From positions 1-64,000 of the forward strand of contig NZ_PNFD01000001.1 of assembly GCF_003254645.1 (NCBI RefSeq): a stretch of DNA of 64,000 nucleotides. The letters are read 5' to 3'. Positions 45,038 to 51,912 of the stretch are shown one piece after another (the first letter of the stretch is position 1; each line of letters opens with the position of its first letter). Both the position numbers and the translations under genes were made by a program. This DNA comes from Microbacterium suaedae. Lineage in GTDB: Bacteria; Actinomycetota; Actinomycetes; Actinomycetales; Microbacteriaceae. The notes beneath the pieces were generated by a model. It was not told where the DNA came from, did no database searches, and was given only the letters and a program-made list of their open reading frames with translations.

Positions 45038-47293
45038 TCACGATGTGGCCACGCGACCCCAGGGTGTCTCTCGCAGGACCCGTCCTGTCGCGGTCTCGCC
45101 GATGCCGTCGACGAGCCCGGAGTAGAGCACCCGACCCCCGTGGCGTCCAGGACCGGGCCCGAGGTCGACGAGCCAGTCGGCCACGCGGATCACCTCGAGG
45201 TTGTGTTCGATGACGACGACGGTGTGACCGTGCTCGATGAGTTCGCCAAGTACCGATACGAGTCGTGCGATGTCGCTGAGGTGGAGTCCCGTCGTCGGTT
45301 CGTCGAGGAGGTAGATGCTCGGCCCCGTCGCGTCCCTGAGCTCCTTTGCGATCTTCACCCGCTGAGCCTCGCCGCCCGAGACCGTGCTGAGCGGCTGTCC
45401 GAGTCGGAGATACCCCAGTCCGACCCGATCGAGTGGGACGAGTCGCGACCGTATCGCCGGTTCATCGAGCCGCTCGATCGCCTCGGTGACGGTCAGGAGC
45501 TCGACGTCGGCGATGGAGAGCCCGTCGACATGGTGGGCGCGCGCCTCGGCAGAGTATTTCGTCCCCTGGCACGTCGGGCACGTCGTCTCCTGCCCATCCA
45601 TGAACGCGAGGTCGGTGTGGATGGTTCCGAGGCCCGTGCACGTCGCACAGCCACCGTCCGAGTTCGCGCTGAACAGGCTTACCGGTGCACCGGTGATCCT
45701 CGCGAAGTGTTTCCGCAGGGCCTGCGCGATGCCGGTGTAGGTGATCGGAGTCGATCGGCGATTCGCCGATACCGGCTTCTGGTCAATCGTGATCGCCCCG
45801 TGCTGGGCGACGAGTTCGGTGGCCAGGCTCGACTTTCCCGATCCGGCGACTCCCGTGAAGACGGTCATCACACCGCACGGGATGTCGACGGTGATGTCGC
45901 GGAGGTTGTTCGTCCCCGCGTGCGCGATCGTGACCCAACCGGTCGGTTGCCTGGGCGACGAGGTCGCCGGGGTCTGCGCCCTGAGGGCTCGGCCCGTCGG
46001 CCCGTCGGAGTCGAGGAGGCTGTCGAACGTTCCCTGAAAGACGAGACGGCCTCCCGCGCTTCCCGGACCGGGGCCGATCTCGATGATCTCCTCAGCACAG
46101 GCCATGACGGCGGGATCGTGCTCCACAACGAGGACGGTGTTCCCACGATCGCGGAGTCGGCAGAGGAGACCGACCATCGCCTCCACATCGTGGGGATGAA
46201 GGCCCACCGTCGGCTCGTCGAAGACGTAGAGCATCTCGATGAGACTCGAACCCAGGTGCTTGACAAGCTTGATGCGCTGAGACTCACCACCCGAGAGGGA
46301 GGAGGTTGCGCGGGCGAGGTGGAGGTATCCGAGTCCGATGGTGTCCATCGCGTCGAGTCGTTCGAGAAGCGCGGTGACAACGGTGCTCACCTCGGGCCGA
46401 TCTATCCGCGCGACGACGTCGCGAAGTTCGGGGATCTCGAGACGGGCCAGCTCTCCGATCGTGTGGTCGCCGACGATCGCGGCGCGGGCGGCTTCGTTGA
46501 GGCGTTCCCCGTGACAGTCGGGGCACGTCGCCGAGCGGGTGAACTCGGCGATCGTCTTCCGTTTGCGATCGGAGATGGTGGCCGAGGTCCGCAGGTAGAT
46601 CCGCTCGAATCGCTCGACAACCCCCTCGTAGTCCTTCGGCACCTCGACGGCGAGGTCCCTCGCGCTCTGCCCGCCGTAGAGCAGAGCGTCGATATGCTCG
46701 CGGGGCCAAGCTCGCAACGGCGAGTCGACGGCGAAGACACCGATCTCGGCGTACTTCCGATACCAGTACTGGCCCTCCCCGAAACCGGGGAGAATGATCG
46801 CTCCTTCGTCGAGGCGACGATCCTGGTCGAGGAACTTCTCGACGTCGGGCGCCACGACCTCCCCGACTCCTGAGCACCTCGGGCACATGCCCGAAGGGTC
46901 GTTGAAGGAGAATGCCGAAGACTCACCGACGTGCGGCTCGCTCAGCCGGGAGAAGAGGAGACGCAGATAGGTCCAGCTGTCGGTGATCGTACCGACCGTT
47001 GAGCGCACATTGCCGCCGAGGCGTCGCTGGTCGACGACGATGACGGGTGAGAGCCCCTCGATGCTCCCGACATCGGGCCGCGTCCATTTCGGCAGGCGAT
47101 TGCGGGTGAACGGCGGGTAGGTCTCGTTGAGCTCTGCACCCGCCTCGGCTGCGATGGTGTCGAACACCAACGAGGACTTTCCCGATCCGGAGACGCCTGC
47201 AATGACGACGAGTCGCCTCCTGCGGATGTCGAGGTCGAGATGGTCGAGGTTGTTGGTCACAGCCTGTCGAACGCGAATGCTCTGCTCCGTCAT
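45038..47293 (-). CDS. UvrA-like ATPase (excinuclease A paralogue)
   Basis: Two ABC ATPase halves are visible with Walker A GVSGSGKSSLVFDTI and GVAGSGKSSLATEL, signatures LSGGESQRIKLVKHLG and VSGGEAQRVKIAKELR, and Walker B VFDEPTVGLHPHD and LLDEPTTGLHLSD. Four zinc-type motifs follow UvrA order (CPRCSG, CPDCHG, CATCTG, CPTCQG). At 751 residues it is about 200 shorter than repair UvrA, resembling stand-alone UvrA-like proteins linked to drug or lesion resistance. ATG 47293 is chosen so the inverted repeat at 47316 stays upstream. It is divergent from the WYL regulator. Confidence 0.9.
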   Translation of the reverse strand: MTEQSIRVRQAVTNNLDHLDLDIRRRRLVVIAGVSGSGKSSLVFDTIAAEAGAELNETYPPFTRNRLPKWTRPDVGSIEGLSPVIVVDQRRLGGNVRSTVGTITDSWTYLRLLFSRLSEPHVGESSAFSFNDPSGMCPRCSGVGEVVAPDVEKFLDQDRRLDEGAIILPGFGEGQYWYRKYAEIGVFAVDSPLRAWPREHIDALLYGGQSARDLAVEVPKDYEGVVERFERIYLRTSATISDRKRKTIAEFTRSATCPDCHGERLNEAARAAIVGDHTIGELARLEIPELRDVVARIDRPEVSTVVTALLERLDAMDTIGLGYLHLARATSSLSGGESQRIKLVKHLGSSLIEMLYVFDEPTVGLHPHDVEAMVGLLCRLRDRGNTVLVVEHDPAVMACAEEIIEIGPGPGSAGGRLVFQGTFDSLLDSDGPTGRALRAQTPATSSPRQPTGWVTIAHAGTNNLRDITVDIPCGVMTVFTGVAGSGKSSLATELVAQHGAITIDQKPVSANRRSTPITYTGIAQALRKHFARITGAPVSLFSANSDGGCATCTGLGTIHTDLAFMDGQETTCPTCQGTKYSAEARAHHVDGLSIADVELLTVTEAIERLDEPAIRSRLVPLDRVGLGYLRLGQPLSTVSGGEAQRVKIAKELRDATGPSIYLLDEPTTGLHLSDIARLVSVLGELIEHGHTVVVIEHNLEVIRVADWLVDLGPGPGRHGGRVLYSGLVDGIGETATGRVLRETPWGRVATS

Positions 47294-47315
47294 GGTGTCG
47301 ACCGTATGGTCAAAT

Positions 47316-47334
47316 GCGGACAGATCTTGTCCGC
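47316..47334. promoter_or_regulatory. Operator-like inverted repeat between UvrA-like and WYL genes
   Basis: GCGGACA-GATCT-TGTCCGC has perfect 7-bp arms around 5 bp. It occupies the 62-bp gap between two divergent starts and could control both. The WYL protein is the obvious candidate binder. Confidence 0.65.
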
Positions 47335-47355
47335 GATTCATGCGATCGTGGAGGC

Positions 47356-48303
47356 ATGGCCGATGTGACTCGACGGATGCTCGATCTGCTCACTCTGCTG
47401 CAGACGAAACGACGGTTCACAGGCGCGGAGCTCGCCACGCGCCTCGACGTAAGCGAGCGCACCGTCCGCCGCGATATCGACCGGCTCCGGATGTACGGCT
47501 ATCCCGTTGATGCTGCCCCCGGGCCCGGCGGACACTATGGGCTCTCCGCGGGGCGAGCGCTCCCTCCGCTGATGTTCGACAATGACGAGGCCGTCGCGAT
47601 CATGCTCGCGCTGGCAGCGAGTGCGAGCGCCGATCCGGGTGGTCCCGGCAGCATCGGCGAGGCGATGACGCGCGCGTACGGGAAGCTCGATCAGGTTCTC
47701 CCGGAACGCCACGCGATAGGCGCAGCGGCGGTGAGAGCGAGTGTTGAGGCGGAAGCGTTCCACGCGCCGCCGATCAACATCGCCGACATCACGCGGATCG
47801 CGACGGCCATCCATGAGCGGCGCGAGTTGGAGTTCAACTACCGCCGAAACGAGCGGGCCACCCAACGGCGAGTCGAACCGCACCGCCAGGTGCATCATCT
47901 CCTGCGCTGGTACTTGGTCGCATGGGATCTGGGCCGGGAGGACTGGCGGGTGTTCCGCACCGATCGGATCAGCCAGCTCCGCGTCCGTACCTCTGAGTTC
48001 GAACCGCGCCCGCTCCCGCACGATGCGGCGCTCAACTTCGTCAAGGCCGGGGTGAAGCGCTCGCGCCGGAAGGCCGTGGTGACAGTGGAAGCCTCAGCCG
48101 ATGACGTCGCCTCCGCGCTGAGCTTCGAGTCGATGGAGCTCGAGGTCCTGGGCGAGCACCGGACGCGTGTGACACTGCAGTGCGAGAACTGGCACTGGCT
48201 GCTCTTCACTCTCAGCCACCTCGCGTCGACCTTCACGATCGACGAGCCCGCCGAATGGACCGAAGCCATCGAGCGCTTCGCCACCTCGGTGGTCAGGCCG
48301 TGA
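47356..48303 (+). CDS. WYL-domain transcriptional regulator
   Basis: The 315-residue protein has an N-terminal HTH of the DeoR/HTH_11 type (RFTGAELATRLDVSERTVRRDI). A central WYL domain follows (LEFNYRRNERATQRRVEPHR then WYLVAWDLGREDWRVFRTDR) with a WCX-like C-terminal extension. WYL proteins sense nucleic acid or small ligands and often control DNA-damage and phage-defence genes. The ATG at 47356 has a GGAGG too close to be ideal; ATG 47377 is an alternative. It probably controls the divergent UvrA-like gene. Confidence 0.88.
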   Translation: MADVTRRMLDLLTLLQTKRRFTGAELATRLDVSERTVRRDIDRLRMYGYPVDAAPGPGGHYGLSAGRALPPLMFDNDEAVAIMLALAASASADPGGPGSIGEAMTRAYGKLDQVLPERHAIGAAAVRASVEAEAFHAPPINIADITRIATAIHERRELEFNYRRNERATQRRVEPHRQVHHLLRWYLVAWDLGREDWRVFRTDRISQLRVRTSEFEPRPLPHDAALNFVKAGVKRSRRKAVVTVEASADDVASALSFESMELEVLGEHRTRVTLQCENWHWLLFTLSHLASTFTIDEPAEWTEAIERFATSVVRP

Positions 48304-48356
48304 ACTCGACTCCCGCACCCCGGCCGCAGGACGAGACATCGTGACCGGTCACGAGC

Positions 48357-48719
48357 TCAGACCCCTCGATCCAACTGCTTGAGAAGCCCGGCCGAACGGC
48401 TCGTCGCGGCGGTGCTGAATGCGTCGGACAGTCCGGCAACGATCTCTCGCGCGCGGGTCATCGTCCAATCGGCATCGAGGCCGAGCCCGGCGGCCGTGCG
48501 CACGATGTGACGCGGCTCGATTTCGAAGACTCGATAGTGCCCGCCGTACGACATCGCAAACTTGGCATCGCGTTCGCTGATCTCGGGGAACGGCAGCGCC
48601 GACCCCAGGTCGTACAACGGCGCGAGTTCCGCCCGGGAGGTGCGATGGAGTCCGTAGTTGATCGCGTAGTTCTTCGCATGGGCGTCTGTGCCCAGCGATG
48701 CCCAGTTGAACAGCGTCAC
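48357..48719 (-). pseudogene. hipA: HipA-type kinase, C-terminal fragment
   Basis: The 120-residue fragment starts with GTG as (M)TLFNWASLGTDAHAKNYAI, which is the catalytic-loop region of HipA kinases, and runs to the normal C-terminus. The GTG overlaps the stop of the N-terminal fragment (GTGA), so it could still be translated. It cannot be an active kinase because the nucleotide-binding loop and about 170-190 core residues before it are gone. Confidence 0.82.
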
Positions 48720-49063
48720 CTCGAAGGCTCGGGGTCGTCGTGCCCTTCACTGTCGACCAGCTGCACAGCGCCTGCCGCGTCGAGGCCGACGTAGGCCAGC
48801 AGCGCCATCGGGTTCCACGGCGAGACGCCGAACCGCCGGCCCCAACGCTCGAGAACATCACCGTTGTCAGGCAGCAGGTTCCACAGGTAGTTCACCGGCT
48901 CGCGGCCGGTGTGCCGCCGACGGCTCTTGGGAAGCGACCAGGAGAGCTCGCGCCGACCGGCAGCCTCCTGCCAGGCGCGGTCGTACTCGAGGACGACCGC
49001 GCCGGATTTCAGCTGCTCGAACCAGCCGACCCGAGTCCCGTTGAGATACGTCGTGAGCTTCAT
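48716..49063 (-). pseudogene. hipA: HipA, N-terminal subdomain fragment
   Basis: The 115-residue fragment starts MKLTTYLNGTRVGWFEQ and contains SWSLPKSRRRHTGREPVNYL, WNLLPDNGDVLERWGRRFG and AAGAVQLVDSEG. This is the N-terminal subdomain 1 of HipA. It ends abruptly after HDDPEPSR, where the full family continues into the kinase core. The ATG overlaps the hipB stop by 4 bp, as in intact hipBA operons. An internal deletion of roughly 500 bp joins this to the C-terminal piece with a frame change. Confidence 0.85.
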
Positions 49064-49341
49064 GAACGGCCACCCCACGGATCAGGGCCACTCGGGTCAG
49101 CGAGCATCGGGTCGGAGTCGTCGTACCCGGGCTCGGTCTTGACGTCGATGTAGAGCTCGAGCACGTCGAGCATCTTCAAGAGGTTCTCGATGCTCCCACT
49201 GCCGGCGTGCCCTGCCTCGAACCTCAGCACCCACCATCGGGTTCTGCCGATCCGCTTGGCGAGATCCTCCTGGGTCATGCCCAGCTCCAGGCGTCGGTCG
49301 CGCACGACGTTGCCCCAGCCCCTCGCGGTATTGACCAGCAT
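49060..49341 (-). CDS. hipB: HipB-type XRE antitoxin/repressor
   Basis: The 93-residue protein has one XRE helix-turn-helix (VVRDRRLELGMTQEDLAKRI, then RTRWWVLRFEAG) and an acidic tail. It heads the decayed hipBA operon. ATG 49341 is chosen because GAAGGG lies six bases upstream; ATG 49347 and 49371 are less well placed. The gene looks intact and could still repress through the three operators upstream. Confidence 0.85.
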   Translation of the reverse strand: MLVNTARGWGNVVRDRRLELGMTQEDLAKRIGRTRWWVLRFEAGHAGSGSIENLLKMLDVLELYIDVKTEPGYDDSDPMLADPSGPDPWGGRS

Positions 49342-49354
49342 GCTCATCCCTTCA

Positions 49355-49428
49355 TGTGAGTCATATCTCACATAGTCAGTGATGTGCGGAAACTATCACA
49401 TCGGAGCCAATGTGCGAAAAAGGTCACA
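49355..49428. promoter_or_regulatory. Triple phased operator array upstream of hipB
   Basis: Three 18-bp sites of form TGTG-N10-CACA start at 49355, 49383 and 49411, exactly 28 bp apart. The sites are TGTGAGTCATATCTCACA, TGTGCGGAAACTATCACA and TGTGCGAAAAAGGTCACA. They begin 14 bp from the hipB start, the expected place for HipB autoregulation. Confidence 0.8.
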
Positions 49429-49524
49429 TCAGGGCTCTGTGGACTGCAGCCCCTATGCGGAGCGGTCGTCGCGATCGTGCTCCTGGTCAATGCGTCCGGT
49501 CAGCCCGGCTGGATCTCCGTGCCG

Positions 49525-49659
49525 CTACCTTTTCCGCTGACACCTCGGACAGAAGTGACTCGACCGGTTCGTGAACGCCTCGCGCCGGATGGGGGTGCCG
49601 CACCGCGGGCAGGACTCTCCCCCGCGGCCGTACGCGTTGAGGCTGTGCGCGAAGTACCC
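49525..49659 (-). pseudogene. mutM: Displaced native mutM 3' end
   Basis: On the minus strand the frame reads [17 protein letters not shown], then [20 protein letters not shown], then PRCQRKR and a TAG stop at 49525-49527. These are the last 44 or so residues of formamidopyrimidine-DNA glycosylase with its Cys4 zinc finger. It matches the intact MutM C-terminus at 33 of 44 residues. Homology stops at 49659, after which an in-frame TAG appears within four codons. It is in the same orientation as intact mutM at 61088. Confidence 0.9.
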
Positions 49660-49775
49660 GGACTACCGCACTAATGGACACTCATGCGGCGGCAAGGGCC
49701 GAGTGATCGAGCTCCCAAGGCTGAGTCGCCATGATGCGTGATCAAGCCCGGTAATCGCAGGCAGAGCCGCACGAA

Positions 49776-50072
49776 TCAACGACGACGCGCACTCTTGAAC
49801 ACGGCCGCGACACGCGCCTTCTGCTCCGCTGTGAGCGGAGGAGCAGACGCGTCGATCGCTGCAATGTAGCGTTCGGTTTCCTCAGTCGAGAAGTGCGCCT
49901 CCAAGTCTTCCACGCGGATCAAGTGCTTTCGGACACGACCGCGCCGCCCCACGACGAAGGCCAGTTCCGACGCCAGCGCGCCCGTCTGAACGAGGTGGTA
50001 GATCGTGTTGGGACTGCACCCTTTCCGGTCGGCCGCTTCACGGATGTCAAGGCGCTCCCGATCCTCGGGCAT
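49776..50072 (-). CDS. Excisionase/MerR-like helix-turn-helix protein, 98 aa
   Basis: The protein starts MPEDRERLDIREAADRKGCS and has a winged HTH_17/excisionase-like domain ending with VRKHLIRVEDLEAHF. A short acidic helix and a basic tail follow. ATG 50072 is chosen because AGGAAGGGG lies seven bases upstream; longer starts to 50213 would cross the operator of the divergent XRE gene. Located 117 bp from the island edge, it could be a recombination directionality factor. A plain transcription factor is the alternative. Confidence 0.78.
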   Translation of the reverse strand: MPEDRERLDIREAADRKGCSPNTIYHLVQTGALASELAFVVGRRGRVRKHLIRVEDLEAHFSTEETERYIAAIDASAPPLTAEQKARVAAVFKSARRR

Positions 50073-50143
50073 GACTAGTCCCCTTCCTCGGCCGATCGAT
50101 TCACTGATGGCGACGTAGCGCATGTGACTCATAGTCCGTGGAC

Positions 50144-50160
50144 GTTTAGTCAACTTAAAC
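50144..50160. promoter_or_regulatory. Operator-like repeat between divergent HTH genes
   Basis: GTTTAGTCAACTTAAAC has 5-bp arms (GTTTA/TAAAC) and lies between the excisionase-like gene and the XRE gene. It ends 14 bp before the GTG of the XRE gene, a likely autoregulatory site. Confidence 0.45.
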
Positions 50161-50174
50161 ACGATCGTTGGAGA

Positions 50175-50399
50175 GTGACCACCCTCGCGCATCGAATCGC
50201 TTTCGGCGAGCACGTGCGCGATCTGCGCCGTTCGCGCGGATGGGCGTCACAGGAGGCCTTCGCGCATCACGCGGGGCTCGACCGGACCTACATCAGCTCC
50301 ATCGAGCGCGGCCGCCGGAACCCGACGCTGGACGTCATTGTGAAGCTGGCCCACGCACTGGAAGTCCGTCCAGCGGACCTCCTAGCGACGGTCGAGTAG
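50175..50399 (+). CDS. Short XRE family regulator
   Basis: The 74-residue protein is nearly all helix-turn-helix: FGEHVRDLRRSRGWASQEAF, then DRTYISSIERGRRNPTLDVI. This size and sequence resemble restriction-modification controller proteins. GTG 50175 is preferred because ATG 50124 would place the operator inside the gene. It is 6 bp before the next gene, so both are one transcript. Confidence 0.83.
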   Translation: MTTLAHRIAFGEHVRDLRRSRGWASQEAFAHHAGLDRTYISSIERGRRNPTLDVIVKLAHALEVRPADLLATVE

Positions 50400-50405
50400 C
50401 GAGCA

Positions 50406-50852
50406 GTGCGCAGCATCTCTGACCTCGAGGACCTCGTGCACCGCGTGCGCGCAGCGATCCGCACCATCGACGCGGAACCGAGCCGAAACCGCAAGACAAT
50501 CTTCCCGTCGATGTGGTGCGAGTACGCATCCATCGTCATTGCGGAGCTCCTGGAGCGGAATGATTCGGTCTCATGGACGTTCGTCGATGCAGGCCTGCCC
50601 GAAGCACCGAACGGGCATGCGTGGCTCGAGCTACGGAACGATGATGGCACTCGTCTCCTTACGATCGACGCCACTCTCGATCAGTTCCCCTGGAGCGGCA
50701 ACGGTCCACATGTCGGCATGGAGCAGACGCCGGCCGCGCGAGTCTTCACCACGAGACGATACGAGGGCCCATGGGAAGGCTGGGGCGTGCTGACCTTCGA
50801 CCCTACGTTTCGCAAGTATGCGGAAGACTTCGCAGCTCAGTCCGGCCTCTAA
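50406..50852 (+). CDS. Transglutaminase/papain-fold cysteine hydrolase candidate
   Basis: The 148-residue protein has an ordered Cys-His-Asp set: Cys38 in MWCEYASIVIAELL, His71 in NGHAWLELRND and Asp88 in LLTIDATLDQF. Order and context match the transglutaminase/papain-like fold (compare GHAWVEV and DPT motifs of that superfamily). No signal peptide is present, so it acts in the cytoplasm. GTG 50406 follows the XRE gene by 6 bp. The substrate is unknown, and activity is inferred only from these residues. Confidence 0.62.
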   Translation: MRSISDLEDLVHRVRAAIRTIDAEPSRNRKTIFPSMWCEYASIVIAELLERNDSVSWTFVDAGLPEAPNGHAWLELRNDDGTRLLTIDATLDQFPWSGNGPHVGMEQTPAARVFTTRRYEGPWEGWGVLTFDPTFRKYAEDFAAQSGL

Positions 50853-51015
50853 TCGCCTGCGCCAGGCTCCACGGTATCCCGGGCGACGGGTCCCGCGGGT
50901 GCAGCGACGCACTATGCCAGTTTTAGCTTCTGAACAGGTATTGTCTTTCCCACTCGCGTAGACTTAGATCCAAGGCCATTGACTGGCGCACTACAACTGA
51001 ACAGGCGGGGTTCTC

Positions 51016-51912
51016 TTGACCTCAGTGACCCAGCGCATCGCGCAGTACAACAGAGAAGTCGGCCAGCCGCGCGGCGGGCTGGTATGTCCCCAACTACTGA
51101 CCGTGACACAGCTCGACGACGGGTGCGCTGAGCTGGACTCCACGGTGGAGAACATCCGCAACGTCGGGCCGGTGGTCCGCTACCTCAGCCGCCTGACTGG
51201 CGCGCTCGTCGCCTCGCAGGCAGAAGCGAGAGAGGCTGCGGAGTCAATCTTCCGGACATCGCTCGCCGGTGCACAGAGGCTCAGCGACGAGGGCCTTTGT
51301 CCCGAAGCGCATGATGATGCACTCGAGTCGTTGAGCGACTTCAGTCTGTCGATGTATGCCGACGGCGTGGCGTCGTTCGAGCTGGACGAACGAGCTGTAC
51401 GCGCTGCGTGCCGGCTCGCGTCCTACGAGATCGCCCAGCACGCAGGCGTCGCCTGTTACGACCCCGCCGATACTGATCGCTCCCCCGACGCGAAAACGCT
51501 TTCGCACATCATCATGATGACGGAGAGGACGCACGACTTCCTCCGAGAGCACGGCCCAGCCACGGCGGTCGAGTTCTCGTTCGCCAGCGAATATGAAGAG
51601 GATGAGGATGAAGAGACAGACGGATACCTGATCGCCCTCGATGCCGGGGACGGGGACTTCATCACCGAAGAAGCGGTGTGGGCCTACAAGGCCCGAAGCT
51701 CGCCTCCGAGCAAGGACCACCTGTTGAGGCTGCTGGTGCACTACCTGATGGGCAAGGATTCCGGACTCCCCCAGTTCCAGACGCAGACTCGCCTAGGGAT
51801 CTTCAACCCGCGGATGAACGCAATGTACCGGCTGGCTGTCGACGACATTCCCGCACGTGCGATCGAAAGTGTCCGGCGCGACATCATCGGATCAGGGAGG
51901 ATCGAACCATGA
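51016..51912 (+). CDS. Unknown protein, partner of the downstream nuclease-repeat gene
   Basis: The 298-residue soluble protein has the segment ESLSDFSLSMYADGVASF, an acidic stretch EEDEDEETDG, and a conserved-looking C-terminus with LLRLLVHYLMGKDSGLPQF then RLGIFNPRMNAMYRLAV. I recall similar C-terminal sequences in actinobacterial accessory regions but know no named family. It starts with TTG 51016 after AGGCGGGG. It overlaps the next gene by 4 bp (ATGA), so the two products are made together and probably interact. Confidence 0.72.
   Translation: MTSVTQRIAQYNREVGQPRGGLVCPQLLTVTQLDDGCAELDSTVENIRNVGPVVRYLSRLTGALVASQAEAREAAESIFRTSLAGAQRLSDEGLCPEAHDDALESLSDFSLSMYADGVASFELDERAVRAACRLASYEIAQHAGVACYDPADTDRSPDAKTLSHIIMMTERTHDFLREHGPATAVEFSFASEYEEDEDEETDGYLIALDAGDGDFITEEAVWAYKARSSPPSKDHLLRLLVHYLMGKDSGLPQFQTQTRLGIFNPRMNAMYRLAVDDIPARAIESVRRDIIGSGRIEP

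Noticed and set aside
48357-49341. A functional hipBST three-gene toxin-antitoxin system
   Set aside because: The first piece resembles HipS, but the C-terminal piece is 120 residues and lacks the ATP-binding core that HipT needs.
49487-49681. A 64-aa protein gene on the minus strand
   Set aside because: It is a wrong-frame reading of the displaced mutM 3' end, which matches MutM in the neighbouring frame.
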